Below are positions 1-8,651 of a stretch of DNA of 35,293 nucleotides, piece after piece. The notes under the pieces were generated by a model that searched no databases, had not been told where the DNA came from, and saw only the letters and a list, made by a program, of their open reading frames with translations. Origin of the DNA: an uncultured Moraxellaceae bacterium (GTDB lineage: Bacteria > Pseudomonadota > Gammaproteobacteria > Pseudomonadales > Moraxellaceae); the NCBI GenBank assembly GCA_937952925.1, contig CALFYA010000219.1:1-35293 (forward strand). The letters are read 5' to 3'. The position numbers and the translations under genes were made by a program. Position 1 is the stretch's first letter, and each line of letters opens with the position of its first letter.

Positions 1-63
1 TGGGATGCCTATTTTTACCAGTTTTGTAAGAGGTTGCCTTAACTGACTGGCATTAGAGCGGTA

Positions 64-1605
64 ATGGGGGCTTTTGAAAAGCAGATCAAGCGTTTAGAGC
101 AAGATTTGGCACACGCAAAAAGCTATGAAGAGTGGCATCAAATTGCGACGGCGCTCGATGATGTGAGCGGTATGAATCTGTGGAAGCTCGATAATGCCTC
201 ACCGTATTATGATTACCCACTGATTGCCGAACGTCTGACCACCTTGCGACGTTATCGCCTTGAAAAACGCGATCCACAGCTGATGCGCTCACTGCGCGAA
301 GGTCTGTATCACGATTTGGGTAATATTGGTCATCCTATGTTGTACGGCCAAGCGCATGTGGGCACCAAGCGGTTGATTGAGGATTATATTGATCAAGTCT
401 GTCAGTGCTTGGATTATTTGTGCGACAACGATTTTGACTTTTTACCCCTCGAAGAAAAATACCGCTTTTTTGAAGACACCTATCATAGCTTTGGTCAACC
501 GGCGCTGATGTTTTCGGGTGGTGCAACCTTGGGGTTGTTTCATGCAGGGGTGTGTAAGGCATTGCATGAGCAAGATTTATTGCCAAAAGTGTTTTCAGGA
601 TCGAGTGCCGGTTCGCTGATGGCAGGGATGCTTGGGACGCGTACCGACGAAGAGCTCAAACAAATGTATGCAGGGGAAGGCTTTTTTGATCACGCCTTTC
701 ATTTTCGCAAATTTCGCGACATTTTCCGTGGTGGTGGTGTTGCGGATGTGCAAGTCCTCAAAAACTTTTTGCGCAAAAATTTGGGCGAATATACCTTTGA
801 AGAAGCGTTCGCCCGTACTGGTCGCCATATCAATGTGGCGGTAGCACCCTTTGATGGCAAACAGCAACCACGGGTGATGAACGAATTGACATCACCGTAT
901 TTGCTGCTCTGGAGTGCGGCGCTGGCGTCTTGTGCGGTGCCCGTATTATTTCCACCGGTCAAACTGACCACCAAAACCATTGATGGCCGCTATAAACCGT
1001 ATATGCCCTCCACCCGTTGGGTTGATGGCAGTGTGCGTAGCGATTTCCCGCGTGAGCGGATTGCACGGCTGTACAACATCAATTACACGATTGCCTGTCA
1101 GGTCAATCCGCATATTGTGCCGTTTATGCGCAGTGATGAGCAGCGCTTTCGGACTGATGTGATGAGCTGGCCTGCGCGTGTGGCACGTAAACAAGCTGAA
1201 ATCTTGGCGATGGGGGCAATGGACTTTACCCGTGATCGGATGGGCAGTGCGGCACCGATTCGCCGTTTGCTTGATCATGGTTATGGCATTATTGGTCAGC
1301 GTTATTATGGTGATGTCAATATCGTGGGCGATTACAGCTTGCGGCATTACACCTACATGCTGCGTGATCCGAAAAAAGAGCTGTTTCAACTATTGCTCAG
1401 TGAAGGCGAGCGTGCGACATGGCCAAAAATCTCCGCGATCAAGACCCATGCCAAAATTGGTAAAACCTTGGATCATTGCTTGGCGCGGCTTGATGCCAAG
1501 CGCAAGCAAGTCGGGCAGGATCAATCGATTGAGCCACATGGTCAACATGATGATGGGATTATCCAAATCGAATCACGCCGTCGCCACCGTTCACAACTGT
1601 CTTGA
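64..1605 (+). CDS. DUF3336-patatin family lipase/acyl hydrolase
   Basis: The 513-residue product is a predicted Ser-Asp dyad acyl hydrolase of the patatin family, probably acting on phospholipids or other acylglycerols. Residues about 1-140 look like the DUF3336 region found before patatin domains. The patatin core then shows the oxyanion-hole stretch GGATLG (152-157), the nucleophile elbow GSSAG (179-183, Ser181) and the DG dyad motif (Asp321-Gly322). No signal peptide is visible, so a cytosolic or membrane-peripheral location is inferred. The ATG is the first start codon after an in-frame TAA at 40-42, and the Shine-Dalgarno is weak. The gene stands alone before a kinase on the same strand. 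The substrate cannot be read from the sequence. Family assignment is firm; specific function is not. Confidence 0.9.
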   Translation: MGAFEKQIKRLEQDLAHAKSYEEWHQIATALDDVSGMNLWKLDNASPYYDYPLIAERLTTLRRYRLEKRDPQLMRSLREGLYHDLGNIGHPMLYGQAHVGTKRLIEDYIDQVCQCLDYLCDNDFDFLPLEEKYRFFEDTYHSFGQPALMFSGGATLGLFHAGVCKALHEQDLLPKVFSGSSAGSLMAGMLGTRTDEELKQMYAGEGFFDHAFHFRKFRDIFRGGGVADVQVLKNFLRKNLGEYTFEEAFARTGRHINVAVAPFDGKQQPRVMNELTSPYLLLWSAALASCAVPVLFPPVKLTTKTIDGRYKPYMPSTRWVDGSVRSDFPRERIARLYNINYTIACQVNPHIVPFMRSDEQRFRTDVMSWPARVARKQAEILAMGAMDFTRDRMGSAAPIRRLLDHGYGIIGQRYYGDVNIVGDYSLRHYTYMLRDPKKELFQLLLSEGERATWPKISAIKTHAKIGKTLDHCLARLDAKRKQVGQDQSIEPHGQHDDGIIQIESRRRHRSQLS

Positions 1606-1682
1606 GTGTTGTGTTGCTCGCAAAACTTTGCAGCAAATTGTGTAAAAATGCATCTAATCGTGTGCCATGTTTGCCGGAGTGC

Positions 1683-1711
1683 CTGACAGCATCTGGCAAA
1701 TATGGCATAGT
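1683..1711 (+). promoter_or_regulatory. Possible sigma70 promoter for the kinase gene
   Basis: CTGACA (1683-1688) and CATAGT (1706-1711) are separated by 17 bp, matching the sigma70 consensus at 5 and 4 of 6 positions. The expected start near 1718 would leave a leader of about 50 nt before the kinase ATG. This rests on sequence match alone. Confidence 0.35.
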
Positions 1712-1770
1712 CGACGAGAGCTGGTATTGCATGGTGCATACACGCCAATGTGATCTCAAGGACTAGATCA

Positions 1771-3054
1771 ATGAGCGAGCAAGATCTTCCCTATATCTCT
1801 GGTTATGAAATGGTGCGTACCCTCGGACAAGGGGGGATGGCCACCGTGTATTTGGCGGTACAGGAGTCATTTGGCCGTCCTGTCGCCCTCAAGGTGATGT
1901 CCCCTCATCTACTGGTACAGCGTGATTTTGCCGAACGCTTTCACAGTGAAGCGCGGATGGTCGCGAGTCTATCGCACCCCAATATCATCACCGTCTATGA
2001 TGTGGGCGTGTGTGAGCAATATCACTACATGGCGATGGAATACCATACCGGTGGTCATTTGGGTGAACGCATTGAACGCGGCGAAATCACCGCCCAACGC
2101 GCGCTCGAAATTGCCCGTGACTTATCGATGGCCTTAGCCTATGCACATGAAAATGGCATTGTGCATCGCGATCTCAAACCGGATAACGTGTTGTTTAGCA
2201 AACATGGTGCGCCGATTCTCACCGACTTTGGGATTGCGCGTGACCTGCATGTCGATACCCAAATGACTCAGATTGGCTCCACCGTGGGCACGCCCAAATA
2301 TATGAGTCCTGAGCAAGCACGCGGCGAAAAAGTCGATGGTCGTGCCGATTTGTACTCGCTTGGCGTGATGATGTACGAGATGCTGACCGGTCGTCCGCCA
2401 TTTGTCGCGCAAGATACCATCACCCTTGCCATCAAGCATTGCCAAGAACCTGTGCCGCCACTACCGATGGATGTCGGGCGTTTTCAGCCCTTGCTAGATC
2501 GCTTGCTGGCCAAAGAAGCGCGTTATCGCTTCCAAAGTGGTCATGAGGTCAAAGAAGCGATTGAGGTGCTGCTCAAACCGCCAGCTGCTGCACATGCGGC
2601 GGCGGCTCCTGCGGCCAAACTTGAAAATCTGCCGACCAAGCCAACCTCGGCCAGCGTACTGATGAGTCCAGCAGCGTCGCCAAGCCATTCGTTTTATGAG
2701 ATAGCCGACGAAGAAACAGGTGGGTTTTTTACTAAAAAAGTGATTCGTACCGTGCGTTTTAGTGCGGATGACTATGAGGAGTTCGCCAACTACTTTCAGC
2801 GCATGTCGGATGAAGTGGCGGAGTGGCATCACAAATGGGGCAAAAAAGCCAACACCTTACACCTTGCCATTGAAGCGCATCCGTGGATTCACAAACGGAT
2901 TATCGACAAGGTGCGTGCAGATTTTAGCGCGGGTCATGGCTATGGTGATTTTATGCAGCAAGGAACGATCACCTTGCATTTGTATGATCCCATCGACACC
3001 ACCGGCAAGCGTTATTTGGTGCGCGATAAAGGCAAAGCCCCTGTATCTGCTTGA
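1771..3054 (+). CDS. Hanks-type serine/threonine protein kinase
   Basis: The product is a 427-residue eukaryotic-like protein kinase. The glycine loop GQGGMA (19-24), the VALK lysine (Lys41), the pairing Glu60, HRDLKPDN (catalytic Asp134), DFG (152-154) and the SPE motif before the P+1 region are all present, so it should be active. The catalytic domain ends near residue 268. An Ala/Pro-rich linker follows, then a soluble C-terminal region of about 110 residues (319-427) that I do not recognise. No membrane segment is seen, unlike PknB-type receptors. The ATG at 1771 is preferred over the in-frame GTG at 1750 because AAGGA lies 8 nt before it. No PP2C phosphatase, FHA protein or penicillin-binding protein is adjacent, so the substrates are unknown. 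Confidence 0.92.
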   Translation: MSEQDLPYISGYEMVRTLGQGGMATVYLAVQESFGRPVALKVMSPHLLVQRDFAERFHSEARMVASLSHPNIITVYDVGVCEQYHYMAMEYHTGGHLGERIERGEITAQRALEIARDLSMALAYAHENGIVHRDLKPDNVLFSKHGAPILTDFGIARDLHVDTQMTQIGSTVGTPKYMSPEQARGEKVDGRADLYSLGVMMYEMLTGRPPFVAQDTITLAIKHCQEPVPPLPMDVGRFQPLLDRLLAKEARYRFQSGHEVKEAIEVLLKPPAAAHAAAAPAAKLENLPTKPTSASVLMSPAASPSHSFYEIADEETGGFFTKKVIRTVRFSADDYEEFANYFQRMSDEVAEWHHKWGKKANTLHLAIEAHPWIHKRIIDKVRADFSAGHGYGDFMQQGTITLHLYDPIDTTGKRYLVRDKGKAPVSA

Positions 3055-3077
3055 TCTTATTTTGAGCAGTTGCAGCC

Positions 3078-3108
3078 AAAAAGGACTAGGCAGTGCTAGT
3101 CCTTTTTT
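3078..3108 (+). terminator. Intrinsic terminator after the kinase gene
   Basis: GGACTAG (3083-3089) pairs with CTAGTCC (3096-3102) across a 6-nt loop. A run of A precedes the stem and six T follow it. The strong hairpin plus U-tract ends the kinase transcript about 50 nt past its stop. Confidence 0.9.
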
Positions 3109-3128
3109 GTTAGAGTTGCATCCTCGCT

Positions 3129-3213
3129 GGGGTCGTGGCGAAATTGGTAGACGCACCAGATTTAGGTTCTGGCGTAGCGATACGTGAGAGTTCGAGTCTC
3201 TCCGACCCCACCA
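3129..3213 (+). tRNA. tRNA-Leu (anticodon TAG)
   Basis: An 85-nt class II tRNA with encoded CCA. The acceptor stem GGGGTCG (3129-3135) pairs with CGACCCC (3203-3209), with discriminator A3210 and CCA at 3211-3213. The anticodon stem CCAGA/TCTGG encloses the loop TTTAGGT, which places TAG at 3163-3165. A long variable arm and a TTCGAGT T-loop are present. The D-arm and anticodon arm are very like the enterobacterial tRNA-Leu(UAG), which reads CUA and wobble CUN codons. The gene begins only 20 nt after the kinase terminator. Confidence 0.97.
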
Positions 3214-3288
3214 CTGATTCAATAAAAACATCAACTTGATATCATATTTTCTGCTGCTTTTACACCATTTTACACCACACCCATCCGT

Positions 3289-4467
3289 CTATTGGGTATG
3301 CATATTGGTATTCTCTTGATGAATGCGCACCTGATTTCGACCATTCGCTTTGGCACGGTATAACGCCAAATCAGCAAAGTGCACCAGTGTATTAAACGCG
3401 GTGTCTAGAGCAGGCTGCTTGGACACCAAGCCAAGGCTACCGCTCACAGGAATAGCGCGCTGTTGATCATCTTGTAAGCTCAGCGATGCGAGCTGATAAC
3501 GAATTCGCTCAGCAATTGCAAGCGCCTCCGTCTCATAGGTATTGGGTAATACCAAAATAAACTCCTCCCCACCAAAACGCCCAACGATGTCGCTTTTACG
3601 GACATTTTGTTTGAGTACCTGAGCAGCTGCTTGGAGCACTTTATCACCCCACAAATGCCCAAATTGATCATTAATTTTTTTAAAATGATCCAGATCAATC
3701 ACCACGATACTGAGCATTTGTTGCTCAGCGATCACTTCTTTGAGCAGTAGTGGGATCTGCTGATCCAGATAGTGGCGATTGTGTAAGCCTGTCAGCGGAT
3801 CGCGTTCGGCCAAATAACGGACATCAGCTTCGCGTTGTCGCCAGCTTTTGATAATAAAATCACATAGCACACAGACCACCAACCAGTAGGGGAGGATAAA
3901 AAACATCATCGACCAAAACCAAAAAGAAGTCGTGGTAATATCACCTTGATAAATCAATAATGGTGCATAGGGTATAACGCCATACACAGATGATAATGCG
4001 GAAGCGGTAATGGTCAGTAAACCCACCAATAAACCAATATAAATCGCTTTTCGATCAAGTAAAAAAAAGCCAAAGATAGGAGATCCCATCAGGACAGCGC
4101 CTGCTGCCATGGATAATGATCCAATCAAATAGCCAAAAAATAGCATATTGAGGGTGTAAAATACCGCAACACCCGTTTGAATCAACAATTGCCAACGATA
4201 GGATCGGCAGTGCGCCATAGTGCGGCAGAATAAATATGACAAGGCACTCACAAAAATAAGGCCAGCACCAACGGGTAGATATTTTCCAATCACCATCGGA
4301 TCAATAAATTGATGGGCATAAGACCATTGCAGCATGACCAATGCCCATAGCCCATATTGAATACTCACGGCCGTAATTAAGATGGTCAAAAAGGCTGTCC
4401 GCTGCATCGGCGTTGCATTGACAATAAAGTCAGCCACACGATGCAAACGCCGCTGGTCTATCAACAC
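3289..4467 (-). CDS. Membrane-anchored diguanylate cyclase (GGEEF, I-site intact)
   Basis: A 392-residue protein predicted to make c-di-GMP from two GTP. About five or six hydrophobic segments (roughly residues 24-205) form a membrane sensor module of MASE type that I cannot name. It is followed by a GGDEF domain with DPLTGLHNR (223-231) and the active-site GGEEF (299-303). The product-inhibition motif RxxD (Arg290-Asp293) sits at the canonical five residues before GGEEF. The GTG at 4467 is chosen because GGAGG lies 6 nt before it. It also aligns with the start of the neighbouring paralogue, whereas the longer ATG form (4515) has no counterpart there. It lies 102 nt downstream of that paralogue on the same strand, which suggests tandem duplication and possible co-transcription. 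Confidence 0.9.
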   Translation of the reverse strand: MLIDQRRLHRVADFIVNATPMQRTAFLTILITAVSIQYGLWALVMLQWSYAHQFIDPMVIGKYLPVGAGLIFVSALSYLFCRTMAHCRSYRWQLLIQTGVAVFYTLNMLFFGYLIGSLSMAAGAVLMGSPIFGFFLLDRKAIYIGLLVGLLTITASALSSVYGVIPYAPLLIYQGDITTTSFWFWSMMFFILPYWLVVCVLCDFIIKSWRQREADVRYLAERDPLTGLHNRHYLDQQIPLLLKEVIAEQQMLSIVVIDLDHFKKINDQFGHLWGDKVLQAAAQVLKQNVRKSDIVGRFGGEEFILVLPNTYETEALAIAERIRYQLASLSLQDDQQRAIPVSGSLGLVSKQPALDTAFNTLVHFADLALYRAKANGRNQVRIHQENTNMHTQ

Positions 4468-4569
4468 GACAGTCCTCCACTCTTTTGAATGACACAATTC
4501 CTTTGTGCTAAACAAATTAGATGATCAGCCGGACAGATGCAAGGTCGTTAGGTGTACGATCTGCCCAAT

Positions 4570-5745
4570 TTATACATGTGCGTAAAATGATTGTTTATTC
4601 GAATTTTTCGCCATCACCACTTGATTACGGCCATGATGTTTGGCTTGGTATAAGGCATGATCGGCTTGTTGAATCAAGTGATTAAACTCATCCACTTGTT
4701 GAATCACGCCACTTGCGACCCCAAAACTACCCTGAATATGGATCGGTTCTTCTTGATAACTAAAATCAAGACGATTGATATGATGGCGAAGCCGTTCGGC
4801 ATATTGATAAGCCTGCTGTAGATTGTATTCGGGCAGCAATAAGATAAATTCTTCGCCACCAAAGCGGCCAATGGTGGCATCAGGACAATGCTGCTTGAGG
4901 GCAGTTGCTGTGAGGATCAACACTTGATCACCACATAAATGTCCATATTGATCATTGATGGATTTAAAATGATCAAGATCGAGTAAAATCACACTGACCA
5001 AGCGGGATTGCTGCTGAAACAGGCGCTGGGTTTTTTTGTTGATATAGTGCCGATTATATAAACCGGTGAGTGCATCATGTTCGGCTAGATAGCGTACTTC
5101 TTGCTCACGTTGACGCAAGTTTTGAATAATAAAAAAGCACAAGCTACAGACCACAAACCAATAGGGCAAGATAAAATACAGCAACGAGCCAAACCAAAAT
5201 GGTGTGGTATTGATATTGCCGCCATAGCTGACAATCGGAGCGTAAGACAGTAGCCCAAACACTGAAGCCAAGCAGAGTGCCACAATCGCGACAATTCCAA
5301 AGCCAAGCGAGATCACAATGGCGCGCATCTCAAGCAAAAATAAACCAAAGATCGGTGAGCCGAGCATAATTGCACCGGAGGCCATCGACATGGAACCGAT
5401 CATATGACCATAAAATAAGGTGTTGACGCTATAAAATACGGTGCAAAAGGTTTGGAGATTGGTTTGTACATTATAGCTGGGGTGATTGGATAAACGACGG
5501 CAAAGCAGATACAAGCCCAGATTGATCACCAAGCACAAAAAGCCAATCGGAATGAAATTTCCGATTGCCATCGGATCAACATATTGGTGGGCGTATGGCC
5601 ATGCATACACGGTCAGCGCCCATGAAAAATACTGAAGATTGACCAAAACGATCAAAAACAGCAAAAACGCTGTCCGCTGCAACGGCGAAGAGCGAGCAAT
5701 AAATTTGGCAAGCTGTGACGGATGGAAATAATGATGCTCAGACAT
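4570..5745 (-). CDS. Membrane-anchored diguanylate cyclase paralogue lacking the I-site
   Basis: A 391-residue paralogue of the next gene downstream, collinear over its whole length. The hydrophobic N-terminal half (about 25-205) shares blocks such as QRTAFL, FYGHMIGS and LGSPIFG. The GGDEF domain has DALTGLYNR and GGEEF (296-300), so catalysis should be intact. The inhibitory RxxD is not at its expected position, where the residues are CPDA, so feedback inhibition by c-di-GMP is probably lost. The ATG at 5745 has GAGGAT close upstream; in-frame GTG (5787) and ATG (5772) codons lie before it. That Shine-Dalgarno can pair with an upstream copy of its complement (see the leader feature). It follows ntrC on the same strand by 94 nt. 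Confidence 0.9.
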   Translation of the reverse strand: MSEHHYFHPSQLAKFIARSSPLQRTAFLLFLIVLVNLQYFSWALTVYAWPYAHQYVDPMAIGNFIPIGFLCLVINLGLYLLCRRLSNHPSYNVQTNLQTFCTVFYSVNTLFYGHMIGSMSMASGAIMLGSPIFGLFLLEMRAIVISLGFGIVAIVALCLASVFGLLSYAPIVSYGGNINTTPFWFGSLLYFILPYWFVVCSLCFFIIQNLRQREQEVRYLAEHDALTGLYNRHYINKKTQRLFQQQSRLVSVILLDLDHFKSINDQYGHLCGDQVLILTATALKQHCPDATIGRFGGEEFILLLPEYNLQQAYQYAERLRHHINRLDFSYQEEPIHIQGSFGVASGVIQQVDEFNHLIQQADHALYQAKHHGRNQVVMAKNSNKQSFYAHV

Positions 5746-5748
5746 ATT

Positions 5749-5807
5749 ATCCTCGATGACCTGAGCATCCATGCTCTCAAAATACACCTTATCGCATCAT
5801 CGAGGAT
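5749..5807 (-). promoter_or_regulatory. Leader hairpin occluding a cyclase ribosome-binding site
   Basis: In the minus-strand transcript ATCCTCGATGA (5807-5797) is perfectly complementary to TCATCGAGGAT (5759-5749). The second arm contains the GAGGA Shine-Dalgarno of the cyclase that starts at 5745. The 37-nt loop holds a nested hairpin, GAGCAT/ATGCTC, with a 2-nt loop. No U-tract follows, so a terminator is unlikely. A translational switch, thermosensor-like element or protein-binding site is inferred. Confidence 0.6.
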
Positions 5808-5839
5808 TATCGCAAGAAACTTCGTGTGAATGGCTGGGT

Positions 5840-7315
5840 TTAACTGTCCTCGTCATCATCGGTGGTACTAATCCCCAGTTCGCGTAATTTGCGCGTCAAG
5901 GTATTGCGTCCCCAACCGAGCAATTCTGCTGCCAAACGTTTTTTACCATGACTGTGCTCAAGTGCGGCATCAATCATGGCACGTTCAAAGGCAGGCAATG
6001 CCGTATCCAAAATTTGTTGTTCGCCACTTTTGAGTTGTAGTCTTGCCCATTGCCCCAACGCTTGCTCCCATGACCCGACAAAGACTGGTGTAGGATCTGC
6101 CACGGTTGCGGGGAGTGGCTGGCCGCTCGGTTGTGGCTCACTACTGACGCGCTGGCGCAGCTCCGGAGGCAAGTCATTGGGAAAAACCTCACGGCCACTG
6201 GCCATCACGGTCAGCCACCGACAGGTGTTTTCGAGTTGGCGCACATTACCTTGCCACGGCAGTTGTTGCATAAATGCGATGGTGTCGGGCAGCAATTGCT
6301 TGGGTTCGACGTTCAATTCCCGACCCGCACGCGCCAAAAAATGGGCGGCGAGCATGGGAATGTCTTCACTGCGATCACGCAGGCGAGGGATGTGGATGCG
6401 GATCACATTCAGACGATGGTACAAGTCCTCACGGAATTTGCCTTCTTGTACCAAGCGTTCGAGATCTTGGTGAGTCGCGGCAATAATCCGCACATCGACT
6501 TTGACCGGAATATGTCCGCCCACCCGATAAAATTCGCCATCTGCCAACACCCGTAGCAAGCGTGTTTGAGTTTCAAACGGCATATCACCGATTTCATCCA
6601 AAAACAGCGTCCCGCCGTTGGCCTGCTCAAAACGGCCATGCCGTTGGCTATTGGCGCCGGTAAACGCGCCTTTTTCATGCCCAAACAACTCGGTTTCCAT
6701 CAAGTCTTTGGGAATCGCTGCCATATTGAGGGCAATAAAGGGCTTGTTGGAGCGAGGCGAGTGGCGGTGTAGCGCATGTGCCACCAATTCTTTACCTGTA
6801 CCCGATTCACCATTGATCAATACGGTAATATGCGATTGTGACAAGCGCCCAATCGCCCGAAACACTTCTTGCATGGCGGGCGATTCGCCAATGATATCAA
6901 CCGCTCGCAACGGTGCGGGGCGGGTGGTTTCGGTGTTTTGCAAACGAGCGTTGTGTTGAATCGCCCGATTGACCAAGGTCATCGCTTCATCAATATCAAA
7001 TGGCTTGGGCAGATATTCAAACGCACCGGTTTGATAGCTCGATACGGCGGATTCGAGATCAGAGTGTGCAGTCATGATGATGACAGGCAATTCAGGATGC
7101 AAGGCTTTGACGCGTGATAAAAAGGTCAAGCCGTCCATGCCGGGCATGCGGATGTCGGTAATGATGACATCGGGTTGATCACGGTCTAGGCGATCAAGCG
7201 CGCTTTGGCTTTCTTCAAAACTGGTGACTTTCAAGCCTTCTTCTTTGAAGGTTTTTTCGAGTACCCAGCGCATGGCACGGTCGTCGTCGATGACCCAGAT
7301 AGATTCTTGTGACAT
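5840..7315 (-). CDS. ntrC: NtrC, nitrogen-responsive sigma54 activator
   Basis: A 491-residue response regulator that turns on sigma54 promoters under nitrogen limitation once phosphorylated by NtrB. The receiver domain has the acidic pocket DDD (10-12), phospho-acceptor Asp54, the TAH switch threonine and the conserved Lys of PKPF. The AAA+ domain has Walker A GESGTGKE (169-176) and the sigma54-contacting GAFTGA loop (216-221). The C-terminus carries a Fis-type helix-turn-helix ending in NTLTRKLRELGI. Length is close to the enterobacterial protein (about 469) with a slightly longer linker. The ATG at 7315 is preferred over an in-frame TTG at 7330. It lies 5 nt after the ntrB stop, with GGAG inside the end of ntrB, so the two are translationally coupled. 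Confidence 0.97.
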   Translation of the reverse strand: MSQESIWVIDDDRAMRWVLEKTFKEEGLKVTSFEESQSALDRLDRDQPDVIITDIRMPGMDGLTFLSRVKALHPELPVIIMTAHSDLESAVSSYQTGAFEYLPKPFDIDEAMTLVNRAIQHNARLQNTETTRPAPLRAVDIIGESPAMQEVFRAIGRLSQSHITVLINGESGTGKELVAHALHRHSPRSNKPFIALNMAAIPKDLMETELFGHEKGAFTGANSQRHGRFEQANGGTLFLDEIGDMPFETQTRLLRVLADGEFYRVGGHIPVKVDVRIIAATHQDLERLVQEGKFREDLYHRLNVIRIHIPRLRDRSEDIPMLAAHFLARAGRELNVEPKQLLPDTIAFMQQLPWQGNVRQLENTCRWLTVMASGREVFPNDLPPELRQRVSSEPQPSGQPLPATVADPTPVFVGSWEQALGQWARLQLKSGEQQILDTALPAFERAMIDAALEHSHGKKRLAAELLGWGRNTLTRKLRELGISTTDDDEDS

Positions 7316-7320
7316 CTGCG

Positions 7321-8418
7321 TTACTCCCAAAGCAGGTAAAGGCTAAATACAGTGCATCCCGATTGGGATTGACATTCGAGCAGGCCACCATGCTGATGTA
7401 CGATATCCTGTGCAATGCTCAGGCCAAGTCCAGTGCCGCTGGCACGACCGGTGACCATCGGATAAAACACCGACTCAATCAAATCGGGTGGAATGCCGGG
7501 GCCATTGTCTTCAAGGTCAATGCGCACGACGCTACGGTTGAGCGTGCCGTTGATGGTAAACATGCGTTGAATACGGGTGCGTAAGGTGATTTGTGGCTCA
7601 CGACCTTGCATGGCTTTGACATTTTCAGTCATGGCTTGGACAGCATTGACACAGATATTGAGCATCACTTGGATCAACTGATCGCGATCTGCGCGTACAT
7701 CTGGTAATGACAAGTCATAGTCACGTTTGACACTGACGCGACCATTGGTTTGATTGAGGATCAGGCTGCGTACACGCTCTAAAGATTCATGCACGTTGAC
7801 CGCTTGGATTTCGGGGATATGTCGTGAGCCGAGCATGGTGTCGGCCAACAGCTTGAGCCGATCGACTTCACTGATGATAATGTCGGTGTATTCACTGACG
7901 CTGCCGTTGGGCAAGCTGCGAGCGAGCAGTTGGGTTGCCCCGCGAATCCCGCCCAATGGATTTTTGATTTCATGGGCGACGCCGCGCACCAGCTGCCGTG
8001 CAATTTGGTGTTGTTGATTGAGATGCTCATCACGGCTGATCCGCATCAGTCGATCAATGGGTTGAATTTCAATGAGTAAGCGCTGATCAATCGCGCCGGG
8101 TCGATCATCAATAATCAGTGATACGGTATAGTCCACGGCTTTATCGCGTAATCCTACGCGGAGCATGGCCTCACGGCGGGTGTACGGTTGACCGGTATGT
8201 AGGGTGCGTAAAATCGCCGCTTCGGTATCAAAGCTCTCGTCGTGCTCAATCAGTACCGACAACAAAGGCTGACGAACTGCGCGAATCTGGCTCAATTCGA
8301 GCAGGGCTTCACACGCAGGATTCATATATTCAATCATCAAATCAGGGGACACCTGCATGACCGCAGTCATCATATGATCGACAAGGTTATGAAAGTGCGC
8401 CTGTGGGCGTGCGTTCAC
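7321..8418 (-). CDS. ntrB: NtrB, nitrogen sensor histidine kinase/phosphatase
   Basis: A 365-residue cytosolic sensor kinase (also called GlnL) that phosphorylates or dephosphorylates NtrC according to PII status. An N-terminal PAS domain (about 10-120) is followed by the H-box RGVAHEIKNPLGG (His149). The N-box NICVNAVQAM, G1 DNGPGIP and G2 GTGLGLSIA motifs follow. No membrane segment is present, as expected for NtrB. The start is set at the GTG at 8418, which has GGAGAG 7 nt upstream and gives a length like other NtrB proteins. The longer form would start at a TTG (8466) without a clear ribosome-binding site. glnA is not adjacent, unlike in enterobacteria. Upstream sequence has sigma54 and NtrC elements, so autoregulation is likely. 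Confidence 0.95.
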   Translation of the reverse strand: MNARPQAHFHNLVDHMMTAVMQVSPDLMIEYMNPACEALLELSQIRAVRQPLLSVLIEHDESFDTEAAILRTLHTGQPYTRREAMLRVGLRDKAVDYTVSLIIDDRPGAIDQRLLIEIQPIDRLMRISRDEHLNQQHQIARQLVRGVAHEIKNPLGGIRGATQLLARSLPNGSVSEYTDIIISEVDRLKLLADTMLGSRHIPEIQAVNVHESLERVRSLILNQTNGRVSVKRDYDLSLPDVRADRDQLIQVMLNICVNAVQAMTENVKAMQGREPQITLRTRIQRMFTINGTLNRSVVRIDLEDNGPGIPPDLIESVFYPMVTGRASGTGLGLSIAQDIVHQHGGLLECQSQSGCTVFSLYLLWE

Positions 8419-8488
8419 GGTGAAGCTCTCCAAAATGAGTAGGTTTGCGGGGGCATTGCACCACAAAGCATCGTTGCGGTGCGTGTTG

Positions 8489-8506
8489 AAGCAAAGGTCA
8501 CGCCAA
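8489..8506 (-). promoter_or_regulatory. Sigma54 (-24/-12) promoter for ntrBC
   Basis: On the minus strand the sequence reads TTGGCGTGACCTTTGCTT. This has the invariant GG and GC of sigma54 promoters separated by the required 10 nt, and matches TGGCAC-N5-TTGCW with two mismatches in the -24 box. The expected start near 8479 gives a leader of about 60 nt before the ntrB GTG. An NtrC-type palindrome lies about 180 bp upstream, a normal enhancer distance. Confidence 0.65.
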
Positions 8507-8651
8507 GATTCCGTGCATGGTGTCGGACTGCCCGAAAAAGAATCAAACCACCCAAAAATCGGTCAAAAGCGAGGTCATGAGATTGCAGGTGAACTGATTT
8601 GGGTCGTCAAAAATGGTGCAAAAGATCTTTTTTGGTGCGATTTTAAAATTA

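Noticed and set aside
3251..3276. Tandem TTTTACACCA repeat after tRNA-Leu as a phage attachment site
   Set aside because: It is a short two-copy repeat with no copy of the tRNA 3' end and no integrase or foreign genes nearby.
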